Assembly: GCA_004293485.1 (NCBI GenBank)
Contig: RDYW01000039.1
Span: 1 to 64,000 of the forward strand
DNA from: Sphingobacteriales bacterium
Lineage (GTDB): Bacteria; Bacteroidota; Bacteroidia; Sphingobacteriales; Sphingobacteriaceae
Direction: 5' to 3'
DNA length: 64,000 nt
Position 1 is the first letter of the stretch. Every line of letters starts with the position of its first letter. The notes under the pieces are model-generated. The model saw only the letters and a list, made by a program, of their open reading frames with translations, searched no databases and was not told the DNA's origin. The translations under genes were made by a program, and so were the position numbers. Shown one piece after another: positions 35,397 through 46,294 of the stretch.

Positions 35397-35807
35397 ATGT
35401 ATCCAGAATATTTAGTTGCCCCCATGCGTAGCGATTTAACAAATGCGGGATTTGAAGATTTAAAATCGGCCGAAGCCGTAAAAAACGCTATTGAAGCCAC
35501 AGGTACTACCTTTGTTGTTGTAAATTCGGTATGTGGTTGTGCCGCAGCCAATGCCCGACCAGCTGCCAAAATAGCCGCTTCGGGTAAACACAAGCCCGAT
35601 AAATTAATTACCGTTTTTGCAGGCGTAGAAAAAGATGCCGTAAATGCAGCCCGAAATTTTATGGCTCCATACCCACCATCATCACCCTCTATGGCCTTAT
35701 TTAAAAATGGTAAATTGGTACACATTATCGAACGCCACCAAATAGAAGGCCGCCCAGCTCAAATGATAGCCGATAACTTAGCCAATGCCTTTGAGCAGTA
35801 TTGCTAG
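35397..35807 (+). CDS. bacilliredoxin BrxA/BrxB family (YphP/YqiW)
   Basis: A 136-residue thioredoxin-fold protein with the CGC redox motif in NSVCGCAAANARPA (about 46-59). Bacilliredoxins remove bacillithiol from S-bacillithiolated proteins, and some Bacteroidota make bacillithiol, so a low-molecular-weight thiol role is plausible. The N-terminal MYPEYLVAPMRSDLTNAGFE and C-terminal HHQIEG-like segment (ERHQIEGRPAQMIA) match the family. Position after cysE-cysM fits thiol metabolism, but a 124-bp gap separates them. Confidence 0.85.
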   Translation: MYPEYLVAPMRSDLTNAGFEDLKSAEAVKNAIEATGTTFVVVNSVCGCAAANARPAAKIAASGKHKPDKLITVFAGVEKDAVNAARNFMAPYPPSSPSMALFKNGKLVHIIERHQIEGRPAQMIADNLANAFEQYC

Positions 35808-35925
35808 CAATTTTAACACCATTTAAAAAAAGCTATAAAAAATAAGCTTGGCATTTTAAACTTAGCAAAATTGATTACGAAGGTCGAAATCAATTTTACC
35901 ATTTGTAATAAATATTTTTAACCTT

Positions 35926-37009
35926 ATGACAAAAGAAAACTTGCAGGATTTAAGAGATAGGGTAACTTCTCTGAGGAGGCATCTTTGACCTTGATACCAA
36001 AACATATCAACTACACCGCGAGCAAGACTTAACCCTACAACCAGGCTTTTGGGATAAGCCCAAAGAAGCCGAAAAGGTACTACACGCCATCAACACCAAA
36101 AAAATATGGATTGATGGCTACCAAAAAGCTGTTTCGGCAATTGATGATTTGGGTATACTATTCGAGTTTTTTCAGGATGGCGATGCCACCAACCAAGAAG
36201 TAGATGAGGCTTACACCGATGCCTTAAAAATTGTTGAAGAACTGGAATTTAAAAATATGCTTTCGGCCGAGGAAGACCAACTTAATGCCGTATTGCAAAT
36301 TACCGCTGGGGCGGGAGGTACCGAAAGTTGCGATTGGGCGGCCATGCTAATGCGCATGTACATTATGTGGGGCGAAAAAAATGGCTACAAAGTTACCGAG
36401 CAAGATGCACAAGAAGGCGATGTAGCGGGTATAAAAACGGTTACGATACAGTTTGAAGGTGCTTTTGCCTACGGTTACCTTAAAGGCGAAAACGGCGTAC
36501 ACCGCCTAGTGCGTATTTCGCCATTTGATGCCAATGCCAAACGCCACACATCTTTTGCATCGGTATATGTGTACCCACTGGTAGATGATACGATTGAAAT
36601 TGAGGTAAACCCATCGGAAATCGAATTCGAAACTTTTAGGTCGGGCGGGGCGGGTGGCCAAAATGTAAACAAGGTTGAAACCGCTGTACGCTTATACCAT
36701 AAACCAAGTGGCATAATAATAAAAAACCAAGAATCTCGCTCGCAGTTACAAAATAAAGAAAACGCTATAAGGCTTTTAAAATCACAGCTATACGAAATAG
36801 AAATCCGTAAACGCATGGAAGCATCGGCCACGGTGGAGGGAAATAAAAAGAAAATTGAATGGGGTTCGCAAATACGAAATTATGTTTTACACCCCTACAA
36901 ATTAGTGAAAGATTTGCGCACAAATTACGAAACATCTAACGCACAAGCAGTATTAGATGGCGAATTAAACGAGTTTTTAAAATCTTATTTAATGGAGTTT
37001 GGCGGGTAG
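35926..37009 (+). CDS. prfB: peptide chain release factor 2 with programmed +1 frameshift
   Basis: RF2 ends translation at UGA and UAA. The gene starts at ATG 35926 and reads 20 codons to an in-frame TGA at 35986-35988. The CTT-TGA-C slippery site, with a Shine-Dalgarno-like AGGAGG at 35974-35979 three bases upstream of CTT, is the classic autoregulatory frameshift; reading resumes one base on at GAC 35987 and stays open to 37009. Downstream are the SPF stop-codon motif ([15 protein letters not shown]) and the catalytic GGQ loop ([16 protein letters not shown]). Low RF2 permits frameshifting, so the gene controls its own level. Confidence 0.93.
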
Positions 37010-37446
37010 TTTTTTTGATGTGATGTAAAATTTATACAAACCATTTAAAATAACTTACGCCTGAAAATTTAATAGATGGATAAATAATTTTTTATTCAAA
37101 ATTTAAATTAATGAAATAAAATTTGGTTAAAACCACATTTTTGCTTTTTATCAAATATAAAACACAAGCAAAATAAAGTAATTAAGTTTACATTAAATAT
37201 TTGTTTGTTATAAGTTTTTACTTTTAAAAACTTAGTTTTTTTAGCGTAAAATAACCTGCAATATTATTGGGATATTAGAATGTTTGTACACTTTAAAATA
37301 ATTTTTTAGGCTTTTGCAAGCAATACTAGCTTTTTTAACACAAAAAAAAAACAAACATATCGAACGATATTTTAAGAAAATGATGTTTTAATTAGATACA
37401 AAATAATTTATCGTTATTTGCACCTAAACAACAGAATTTTAAACTC
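37010..37446. other. AT-rich intergenic stretch
   Basis: No coding frame, RNA gene or strong hairpin recognised between prfB and the MuiA-like gene. Confidence 0.5.
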
Positions 37447-39060
37447 ATGAAAATCCTTATATTTATCTCTTTTTTAGGTTTAACTAGCATTAGCCAAGCC
37501 CAAAAACCTATATTTACTAGTGCAAAAGTAAAAGCAGTAAAAGTTTACAATAGCTCTGCACAAATACAACAGCAAGCAAGCATAAACTTACCCAAAGGTA
37601 CAAGCGAAATTATAGTAAAAAATATAGCCGATGATATTCAAGAGAATAGTATACTAATAAACGCTCCAGCATCGCTTACTATTTTATCGGTACAATTTAC
37701 TAATAATTATATTGCAGAATTTGAGCTAAACGAAAATAATCCCACCATAAAAAAAGTAAGAGACAGCATTATTTTTTACACTAAAAGCTTACAAAAACTA
37801 GAAATCGAAAAAACATCTTTATACAAAACCTTAGAAGTATTAGACAAAAACCAGCAAGTATATGGGCAAAATTCGGGTTTAAATTTTACCGAATTGGTAA
37901 AATTGATTGACTATTATAAAACAAAACGTACCGAAATAAACCTACAAATTACTTCTTTAGACGATAAAGTTACATTATTTAACGAAACCCTTAAAAAACT
38001 AAATACCAAACTCGAAATAGGTACTAAAAACGCCGAAAAAACATCAAACGGAAAATTAATTATACAGGTAATAAACGATTTGCCAAGCAAAACCGACCTT
38101 TTTATTAGTTATTTATCAAACAATGCCAGCTGGACACCCTTTTACGATTTGCGAGCCAACATTATTACCGAGCCTATTAGCTTAATGTACAAAGCACAGG
38201 TTACACAAAATACGGGTATTGATTGGCTTGAAGCAAAACTTAGCTTATCAAGCGAAAATCCGAACCAAAATAATACCGAGCCTATTCTTTACCCTTGGAT
38301 ATTACAGTACAAACTACCTATGGCGCAATATATTAAAAGAAGCACTAACCACATTGCTAACGAAGTGCTTGCAAATGCGCCTACTCCATTACTTGAAAAT
38401 AAAGCTAGCGATATGATGATATCTACGGTGAATACATCGATAAACGAAAACAAATTGAGTTTAACATTTGATACAGCCACACCTTACACCATTTTATCTA
38501 ACGGAAAAGTGCACAACGTAGCCTTAAAACAAGTAAAACTACCTGCATTATACCAATATTATGCTGCCCCCAAAATAGAAAATGAGGCTTTTTTAATAGC
38601 CAAAATAACAGATTATGCCAAGTATAATTTACTAGAGGGCCAAGCTAATATAATTTTTGAGGATACGTATATAGGTAAAACAAATATTAACCCAAGTGCT
38701 ACAACAGATACTTTAAAGCTAAGCATGGGGCGTGATAAAAAAATAACCATTTCACGCAATAAAGTACTTGAAAAATCGGGGATAAAATTTTTATCAACAA
38801 AAAAAGAGCAAACATTTACTTACGAAGTTATTATACGTAACAATAAAAAAGAAAGTATACAACTACTACTTAACGACCAATACCCATTAAGCAACGATAA
38901 AGAAATTGAAATAAATTTGCTACAAAGCGATAAAGCCGAAATAAATACCGAAACAGGTAACCTGTTGTGGTTGCTAAGCCTTAAACCTTACGAAACTAAA
39001 AAAATAAGATTTAGCTATACTATAAAATATGCCAAAGAAAAAGTGATTGATAACTTGTAA
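37447..39060 (+). CDS. MuiA-like DUF4139/DUF4140 domain secreted protein
   Basis: A 537-residue protein with a signal peptide (MKILIFISFLGLTSISQAQ). An N-terminal DUF4140 region (KAVKVYNSSAQIQQQASINL) is followed by a coiled coil of about 90 residues and a C-terminal DUF4139 beta domain (INDLPSKTDLFISYLSNNAS, WTPFYDLRANI). This order matches the mucoidy inhibitor MuiA family, whose function is unclear. It precedes the T9SS cargo block but with its own 160-bp gap, so co-regulation is uncertain. Confidence 0.8.
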   Translation: MKILIFISFLGLTSISQAQKPIFTSAKVKAVKVYNSSAQIQQQASINLPKGTSEIIVKNIADDIQENSILINAPASLTILSVQFTNNYIAEFELNENNPTIKKVRDSIIFYTKSLQKLEIEKTSLYKTLEVLDKNQQVYGQNSGLNFTELVKLIDYYKTKRTEINLQITSLDDKVTLFNETLKKLNTKLEIGTKNAEKTSNGKLIIQVINDLPSKTDLFISYLSNNASWTPFYDLRANIITEPISLMYKAQVTQNTGIDWLEAKLSLSSENPNQNNTEPILYPWILQYKLPMAQYIKRSTNHIANEVLANAPTPLLENKASDMMISTVNTSINENKLSLTFDTATPYTILSNGKVHNVALKQVKLPALYQYYAAPKIENEAFLIAKITDYAKYNLLEGQANIIFEDTYIGKTNINPSATTDTLKLSMGRDKKITISRNKVLEKSGIKFLSTKKEQTFTYEVIIRNNKKESIQLLLNDQYPLSNDKEIEINLLQSDKAEINTETGNLLWLLSLKPYETKKIRFSYTIKYAKEKVIDNL

Positions 39061-39166
39061 ATGTATATAGATGCTTATAAACTATTGGTAACGTTTTGCA
39101 ATAAAGCACCAATATAAGTTATTATTTTTTTGTTGTTAATTTACTGTTAATAAATACGATACCTTA

Positions 39167-39195
39167 TTGTTTGATAAAAAAAATTATTATTTTTG
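39167..39195 (+). promoter_or_regulatory. candidate promoter of the T9SS type A protein
   Basis: TTG (39167-39169), 18 bp, then TATTTTTG (39188-39195), matching the Bacteroidota TTG-N17-20-TAnnTTTG arrangement, 26 bp before the start codon. Confidence 0.5.
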
Positions 39196-39221
39196 AAGCT
39201 TAAGTTTTAATTTATCAAATT

Positions 39222-42200
39222 ATGGATAAAAATTTTACATTGCTTAACTTATTAAAAATCAACATCTGTAATTTTAAAAACAACTTTTTATACCTCATTT
39301 TATATGCAGTTATCGCCTTTTGCCCTCTGTTTACCTTTTCACAATCTATATTTAGCAACCCCATTACTGGCACTAACCCTAGCTATACCAACCCCTATAC
39401 AGCTGGTCAAGTTGTTGATGCCAACCTAAGTGTATCGGGTATAGGTTATGGTAGTGGCTTAACTGCCACTGCAGGAAACGATAGATATAACTTAAAATCG
39501 TGGCCAACTGGGGCATTGTCTGCTAATGCATATATCGAGTTTGTATTAACCCCTAACAGTACTTTTAAAATAAATTTTACAAGTTTAGTTTATACAGGTT
39601 CGAGTTCTGCAAACGCACCAGCTAATTTAGTATTACGTTCAAGTGTAGATAATTTTACTACCGATATTTCGGTAGTTAGCCCTTTAGGTGCTACTATTGG
39701 TTTATCGGCTGCTGTTTTTCAAAATATTACCAATGCTATTACCTTTCGTATTTATGGCTATAATGCCATTGCGGCTACAGGAACTTTTTCGATAAATAAT
39801 TTTACATTTAACGGTACAGTAGTACCCACCAATCCTATTTTACCCGTAATATCAAGCCCATTAACAGTAAGTAATGTAATAAATATTCCCTCGGTACCCT
39901 ACCAAATTACTGCTAGCAATTTCCCTTCTAGCTTTAATGCTACGGGTTTACCACCAGGTTTAAGCATTAATACCTCCACTGGGCGCATTACAGGCACCCC
40001 CACCAGTTTAGCCGGTTCCCCTTACAGTGTAACTATTTCGGCTATAAATGCTGCTGGTACCAGTAGTACAACTTTGGTTTATACTGTAAGCCCACAATCT
40101 TGTGCGGTTACAGGAAATATAACATGGAGTTTTGATGCACCAAGTGCGAGCCCATCATCAAACACAACTAGTAATTTAACCATTTCGGATATTACAAGAG
40201 TTAATAATAGATCATCATTAACTATGCTCGAAAAAAGTTCAATTTCGTCTGGTTATTTGGGGGTTTCGGGTAATTATAATGCTGGGGTAGGTGTATTTGA
40301 TGATGTATTAAACACCAGCACAAGTACCTATTTCGAGTTTACATTAACACCAGCCGCCAATTATACCAGTACACTTACGGCAATAGAATTTGGCACACGA
40401 AGCTCGGGCTCAGGTCCAGTAAATTACAGTATTAGATCTAGCCTTAACAGCTATGCAAGCGATATTGCAACCGAAGCAATTTCAAATAATAGTACTTGGA
40501 CATTAAGAACACCCAGTTTAAGTCCCACACAAAGCGGCACTGGCACAGCTGTAACTTATAGAATATATGGATATGGCGGTGCTGGAGCCACCGCTGGAGC
40601 TGTAAAACAATGGCGCATTGATGATGTAAAACTTACTGTTGATGTTACACGTACTCCTCCTACTGTATATGCCATTACCAACAATGGCACAAGCTATTGT
40701 GCTGGCGGTGTAGGCATAGCTGTTGGTCTTTCTGGGTCGCAAACCGGGGTAGATTATCAATTAATTTTAAACAGCAATACTACTATTGGGCCAATAGTAG
40801 CTGGTACTGGTTCGGCCATTTCGTTTGGTAACCAAACATCTGCCGGCACATATACAGTAAATGCTGTGTATAATGGTACTACTTGCGTATCTGATATGAG
40901 CAATCCTTTTAACCTATCAATAAATAGTGTAAACACCTGGACAGGTACCACAAGTACCGCCTGGGAAGATGCTACCAACTGGGCTTGCGGTGTAGTACCT
41001 AATGCTGGTACAGCACAAATAAATATAGGTACAGCAGCTAACCAACCGGTGCTTAATAGCAATATATTAATTTCGGGGATTTTAAATTTGCAAACAGGTG
41101 CCACACTTCACATAAATGGGCAAACGCTAACTTTAAATAGCATCATTATGGGTAACGGTAGTTTAATAGGTTCAGCAACTTCAAACCTTGTGGTAGATAA
41201 CGAAACTGGTGCTGGCTTTAGCCTAAACTTTAATCAAAATAACGCAAGTAACCGTACTTTAAATAATTATACCCAAAACCGCAACGCTACAGTAACTCTT
41301 AGCAACCCCTTATGGATAAAGGGTGTACTCAACATTACTAGCAATACTGGCGTGTTAGGTTCGGGTGCCGGCACAGGTAACCTTACGTTACTAGCCTCGG
41401 CTGGTAATGTATCAAGCATATCATACCTTAATGCAGGTGCCGATGTAAGCGGAAACGTAAATGTACAAACTTACTTTACAGGCGGCCCACAACTAAGCAA
41501 ACGAGGTACCCGCATGATAGCCTTTCCGGTGAAAGATAACCAAGCACAGCCTAAATATATTTTCGAACAAATAAAAAGCCAAATGTTTTTTACCGGCCCA
41601 GGTAATACAAGTAACAATTTTGATTTAGGTGGAAATACAAGACCTAATGCTGTAAGCATGGTAACACAAGATGAATTTAAACCCCAAGGTACTTACGCAT
41701 TTACTGTAATACCTAACCTTATAACACGCACCATACCCGCAACTGCTTATTTCTTTTTTTACCGTGGCGATAGAGTTAACAATGTTTTTAACAAACTAAA
41801 CGAACCCTTTGCCGACCCCGAAAATGTTACTGTAACCTACAATGGTCCTATTAACAAAGGTAATATTGATATTGCCGTTACCCACACCCCAAACATAGGC
41901 GATAATTATAACGGTATATGTGCCATAGGCAACCCTTACCCTTCTATTATTGATTTTGATGCCTTTTTAACTGATAATAGCGCTAGGATCGAAGATATTA
42001 TTTCAATAATTAAACCCGACCGTACAGGCCAAATAACCAAAGTAGGCAATGTAAGCACCAATAATAATTTTAACGAACCATTAGGCTCAGTATTTAATAC
42101 CCCTAATACTGGTATACGTTATGTGCAACCCTGCCAATCGTTTTATGTAAAAGTAAAACCAGGGCAAAGCGGCTTGGTATCTTTCAACGAATTACACAAA

Positions 42201-43268
42201 GCTAGCAACATTACCACCCCCGCCCGCTTACTAAGCAGCCCTACAAAACCAATACGCAAAAATATTTTAAACGCAAAAAGTGAATTTACAGCCGAAGCTC
42301 AAAAAGTATTGATATTAGCCATTAACAATCAAACCATTAATAACGAAACAGCTATCATATTTAAAGATGGCTACCAAACTGCATACGAAAGTGTTGATGC
42401 CCCGTTACTTTCGAACCCTATATTAAACTGCGCCACTTTAAGTAGCGATGGTGTAGCCTTAGCTATAAATTTAATGCCTAATGTAAATAAAGTAAATAGC
42501 GTAAAATTATTGATTGATGCCGAAACAAGTCAAACAAATTTAAGCTTAAACTTTAAAGGGTTAAGCAATTTTACTAACCAAAACATGGTATTAAAAGATA
42601 AATATTTAAACATAAGCCAGCCCCTAGATAACGCAACTAACAATTATGTTTTTGGTATTGATAAAAGTGTGGCAGCATCTTTTGGTAGCGAACGGTTTGA
42701 ACTCCAAATAAGCCCCAAAGCCACTTTAGCATTACATATTACAAAATTTGAAGTTACAGCTAAAAATAATACAGCCCTATTAAAATGGGAAGTAAGCAGC
42801 AATAAAGAAATACAAAAATTTGAAATACAAAAATCTGAAGATGGGCTCAGGTTTATCAAAACTGGCGAAACATTTATCAACACCGATACACAAAATAATA
42901 GCTACACTTTCGTGGATAATTACCCCTACCCTACCACCTATTATAAAATAAAACAAATAAATACCACAGGCAGCGATTACAGCGAAATTAAAGTATTAAA
43001 CAACAACATTAAAAACCCTAACGATTACCAAATATACCCCACCAGCGTAACCGATAAGCTAAACATTAATTGTAAAAACAATATACCTACAAACCTAAGC
43101 ATACAAATAATTAGCCTAAACGGTAATATTATACAAACTTACAAAGCACAACAAGCCAGTAACCTACAAGTACCCATGCAACAAATAAAACCAGGAATGT
43201 ATATTGTAAAAATAAGCAATCCCAAGTCCAAAGAAAATTTATACATTAGCAAAATTACAAAGCAGTAA
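39222..43268 (+). CDS. large T9SS type A secreted protein with tandem beta-sandwich domains
   Basis: A 1348-residue protein with an N-terminal signal (LYLILYAVIAFCPLFTFSQS). Two related beta-sandwich domains follow (about 50-200 and 300-470, each with YIEFVLTP or YFEFTLTP and a later FRIYGY or YRIYGY), separated by a putative Ig/cadherin-like module (LPPGLSINTSTGRITGTPTS). A beta-rich middle region comes next, and the C-terminal T9SS type A sorting domain (YQIYPTSVTDKLNINCKNN, ending PGMYIVKISNPKSKENLYIS). It should be exported across the outer membrane and anchored or released. No catalytic motif is seen; a surface adhesion role is possible. Confidence 0.8.
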   Translation: MDKNFTLLNLLKINICNFKNNFLYLILYAVIAFCPLFTFSQSIFSNPITGTNPSYTNPYTAGQVVDANLSVSGIGYGSGLTATAGNDRYNLKSWPTGALSANAYIEFVLTPNSTFKINFTSLVYTGSSSANAPANLVLRSSVDNFTTDISVVSPLGATIGLSAAVFQNITNAITFRIYGYNAIAATGTFSINNFTFNGTVVPTNPILPVISSPLTVSNVINIPSVPYQITASNFPSSFNATGLPPGLSINTSTGRITGTPTSLAGSPYSVTISAINAAGTSSTTLVYTVSPQSCAVTGNITWSFDAPSASPSSNTTSNLTISDITRVNNRSSLTMLEKSSISSGYLGVSGNYNAGVGVFDDVLNTSTSTYFEFTLTPAANYTSTLTAIEFGTRSSGSGPVNYSIRSSLNSYASDIATEAISNNSTWTLRTPSLSPTQSGTGTAVTYRIYGYGGAGATAGAVKQWRIDDVKLTVDVTRTPPTVYAITNNGTSYCAGGVGIAVGLSGSQTGVDYQLILNSNTTIGPIVAGTGSAISFGNQTSAGTYTVNAVYNGTTCVSDMSNPFNLSINSVNTWTGTTSTAWEDATNWACGVVPNAGTAQINIGTAANQPVLNSNILISGILNLQTGATLHINGQTLTLNSIIMGNGSLIGSATSNLVVDNETGAGFSLNFNQNNASNRTLNNYTQNRNATVTLSNPLWIKGVLNITSNTGVLGSGAGTGNLTLLASAGNVSSISYLNAGADVSGNVNVQTYFTGGPQLSKRGTRMIAFPVKDNQAQPKYIFEQIKSQMFFTGPGNTSNNFDLGGNTRPNAVSMVTQDEFKPQGTYAFTVIPNLITRTIPATAYFFFYRGDRVNNVFNKLNEPFADPENVTVTYNGPINKGNIDIAVTHTPNIGDNYNGICAIGNPYPSIIDFDAFLTDNSARIEDIISIIKPDRTGQITKVGNVSTNNNFNEPLGSVFNTPNTGIRYVQPCQSFYVKVKPGQSGLVSFNELHKASNITTPARLLSSPTKPIRKNILNAKSEFTAEAQKVLILAINNQTINNETAIIFKDGYQTAYESVDAPLLSNPILNCATLSSDGVALAINLMPNVNKVNSVKLLIDAETSQTNLSLNFKGLSNFTNQNMVLKDKYLNISQPLDNATNNYVFGIDKSVAASFGSERFELQISPKATLALHITKFEVTAKNNTALLKWEVSSNKEIQKFEIQKSEDGLRFIKTGETFINTDTQNNSYTFVDNYPYPTTYYKIKQINTTGSDYSEIKVLNNNIKNPNDYQIYPTSVTDKLNINCKNNIPTNLSIQIISLNGNIIQTYKAQQASNLQVPMQQIKPGMYIVKISNPKSKENLYISKITKQ

Positions 43269-43457
43269 AATTAAAAAACACTTGCTATAAATAAGTTATT
43301 AGTACAATAATGTAAATAAAAATTTTTATTTTGCATAGCTTTATATATCTTTAGAATGAGGTTATATTTAATTCACCTTTATTTTAGAAAAAAAAACTAT
43401 TTTTAGCGCAAACATATTTATTTTATCAAAAACCGATTAAATTATTAAATAAGATAC

Positions 43458-46253
43458 ATGAATAACAATTACAAAAAGTTTTTATTAAGGAATAGCGTTT
43501 TTAGTAAAGTAAAAAATAGCTTTAAGTTTTTTTTAACCACTTTCGCAACATTTTTAAGTTTACAAAGTGTTTTATTTGCCCAAATTACTAACGTTACTTT
43601 AACACCAACAAACCCACAATGTGCCGAATACACAAATGGCTCGATTTCTGTAGCTGTTAGTGGTGGTACTGCCCCTTTTAGTTACTTGTGGAACGATGGA
43701 AATACATCAGGACCGGTTAGGGCAAATTTAACCCAAGGAACATATTCTGTTGTAGTTACAGATAATTTAGGTGCTACCTTTCCAGCTCAATCTACCACCT
43801 TAGTAGATCCTTTAAAATTACAAGCAATTGGAGCAGGCTTGGGTATAGTTGATGTAGATTGTTTCGGTAAATCAACAGGTTCTATAGAAGTTAATATTAT
43901 TAATGCAGTACCGCCAATTAACTATAAATGGACAAAAAATGGAGCACTAATTGGAGGTAATACCAATAAATTAGAAAATCTTTCGGCTGGAGTATATAAA
44001 TTAATTGCAACAGACTCAAGAGGTTGCTTTGCCGCCCCAGATTTCCCAATTACTCAACCCACCGAAATTATGGTAAATGAATTGCCAGGCACACACGTAA
44101 ACAATACCGACTTTGGGCAAAATAACGGAGTAATTAAATTAAATGTTACCGGTGGAGTATCCGGTACAAACCCAACCCCAACGTTTACATATTTATGGAA
44201 CGATGGAAACACAAATAAAGAAAGGCTTAACCTACCATCAGGAACTTACACCGTTACTGTAACAGATAATAAAGGATGCTTTAAGGTTTATGAATCTAAG
44301 ATTTTACCCTTAGTTATTTTTGATGTACAAGGAACTTCAGTAAATAATAAATGTTTCGCATCACCAAATGGAAGTATTACCATAACTGCAAAAGACGGTG
44401 TACCTCCGTACAAATTCAAATGGGCCGACCAAGCTAATTTTGTAACCAACCCCAACAGAAGTGGACTATCAGCTGGTACCTATACTTTAGTAGCTCAAGA
44501 TGCTAACGGGTTAGGTGCTATTAGAAATTTAAATTTTACAATTACCGAACCACCACTATTATCGTTTACCAAAACTTTCACTAGCAACAAATGCTTTGGT
44601 GAAACATCTGGTGCAATTAGCTTAGATGTAGCTGGTGGTGCCCCCCCTTACCGATACATATTAAATGGGGTTACATCAGCACCATTTAGTGGTAACAATG
44701 TATCTATACCTAATTTAGCATCTGGAAGTTATACTGTTTCAATTATTGATAATGGCGGTTGCCCTACCCCTGCACAAAATGTGGATATACTTCCTCTAAC
44801 GGCTTTGGCATTTAGCAGTCAGCCAGCCCCAATACCAGTACGGTGCGATAACGATAACTCGGGTGGTATTGTAGTTACTGTTGTAGGAGGTTTGCCACCT
44901 TATACCTACAACTGGTCTAACAATCCAAGCAATAACACTAACGAAAACCTTAATATTCCAGCAGGAAACTACACCTTACTAGTTTCTGATGCTTTAGGAT
45001 GCCAATTACCTGCCTACAATGTTAATGTTATACGAGAAGCTAGCCCCGTAACTATAGTCGAATCGACCTTACCAAATACACATATTAATAATGATTGTTT
45101 TTTAAATACCGATGGTACCCCACAAAAAAATGGTAAAGCAACCATAGTTATAAGCGGTGGGCTTGCCCCTTTTACCGCTACATGGCTTTTCGAAAACCAA
45201 CCTTTGCCTTCGCCAGTAGATAGAAATGCTAACCCTAGGCTTTTAGCCGTTGATAATTTGGCATCTGGCAGGTATTCGGTAATCATAAGCGATAATATTG
45301 GTTGCCAATCTACTCCTTTAATTATCGATATTAAACCTTTAAAAAACATTGCTAGCAACCCAATGATAGAGAACGAAAATTGCGTGGACGCTGCAAACGG
45401 TACTATTACGGTAAACCCCACCGGCGGAACACCATTTCTACCACCTTCTACCTCACCTTATACCTATCAATGGGGGCCTAACATTCCGTTAGTGCAACGT
45501 AATAGCCCAACGGTTGGGCCATTAGCCCCAGGAATTTATAGGTTAAGAATATTTGATTCAAACTCTTGTCCTTTAGATACTTCTTTTGTTATTCTTCCGG
45601 CTATCCCAATAGAAATTGGTATTGATGTAATCGAAAAATCAAACACTTGTGAAGGTGGCTCGGGTAATGGCGTTATTACTGTACCTATATCGGGCGGTAA
45701 GCCAGGTTATACCTATAAATGGTATAAAGCCGACCCTACAACTGGCGAAATTATTGGTAACGAATTACCCGAACTACCCCGAAACCCTGCATTACCTAAC
45801 GATGTGGCATACCGCGACCAATTACCCGCTGGTAATTATAAAGTTGTAGTTACCGATGCCAATAATTGTGAAACAGAACTCCCCGAATTTGTGGCCACGG
45901 GCTCTATTGAAAATACTTTTTTAGTAGAAGCTGTAAGTTGTGGTAGCGCTAATTCGGGCATCGAGCCGATTCCGCTTATGTCGCCTAATGGCGATGGGAT
46001 AAACGATTTCTTTAAAATTAAAGACATCGAAAAATTCCCCGATAACCAAGTAATTATTTATAACCGCTATGGTATGGAGGTATTTACACGTAAAAGGTAC
46101 AATAATACCGATAGAACATTTACAGGTATAGCCAATTCGGCAATTACCAACACTGATACTAATTTAGTAGATGGGGTATATTTTTACACCATACGTACCG
46201 TACAAGACAAAAAACCTCGTTTAAATAAAGGATATATTGTAATAAAAAGATAA
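43458..46253 (+). CDS. SprB-repeat surface protein with T9SS type B C-terminal domain
   Basis: A 931-residue protein with an N-terminal signal region (about 1-42). About nine SprB-type repeats follow, each with a GG-x-PPY/FxYxW start and a GxYxVxVxDxxGC end, for example GGTAPFSYLWNDG and LPSGTYTVTVTDNKGC. The C-terminal gliding-associated type B sorting domain begins PLMSPNGDGINDFFKIKDIE and includes VIIYNRYGMEVF and DGVYFYTIR. This is the layout of gliding adhesins like SprB, though shorter. It is followed 41 bp later by a PorP/SprF protein, the usual partner for secretion of such proteins. Confidence 0.88.
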   Translation: MNNNYKKFLLRNSVFSKVKNSFKFFLTTFATFLSLQSVLFAQITNVTLTPTNPQCAEYTNGSISVAVSGGTAPFSYLWNDGNTSGPVRANLTQGTYSVVVTDNLGATFPAQSTTLVDPLKLQAIGAGLGIVDVDCFGKSTGSIEVNIINAVPPINYKWTKNGALIGGNTNKLENLSAGVYKLIATDSRGCFAAPDFPITQPTEIMVNELPGTHVNNTDFGQNNGVIKLNVTGGVSGTNPTPTFTYLWNDGNTNKERLNLPSGTYTVTVTDNKGCFKVYESKILPLVIFDVQGTSVNNKCFASPNGSITITAKDGVPPYKFKWADQANFVTNPNRSGLSAGTYTLVAQDANGLGAIRNLNFTITEPPLLSFTKTFTSNKCFGETSGAISLDVAGGAPPYRYILNGVTSAPFSGNNVSIPNLASGSYTVSIIDNGGCPTPAQNVDILPLTALAFSSQPAPIPVRCDNDNSGGIVVTVVGGLPPYTYNWSNNPSNNTNENLNIPAGNYTLLVSDALGCQLPAYNVNVIREASPVTIVESTLPNTHINNDCFLNTDGTPQKNGKATIVISGGLAPFTATWLFENQPLPSPVDRNANPRLLAVDNLASGRYSVIISDNIGCQSTPLIIDIKPLKNIASNPMIENENCVDAANGTITVNPTGGTPFLPPSTSPYTYQWGPNIPLVQRNSPTVGPLAPGIYRLRIFDSNSCPLDTSFVILPAIPIEIGIDVIEKSNTCEGGSGNGVITVPISGGKPGYTYKWYKADPTTGEIIGNELPELPRNPALPNDVAYRDQLPAGNYKVVVTDANNCETELPEFVATGSIENTFLVEAVSCGSANSGIEPIPLMSPNGDGINDFFKIKDIEKFPDNQVIIYNRYGMEVFTRKRYNNTDRTFTGIANSAITNTDTNLVDGVYFYTIRTVQDKKPRLNKGYIVIKR

Positions 46254-46294
46254 ACTACAAAAATTAGATTTTATAAAAAAATATTTTAAAATAT

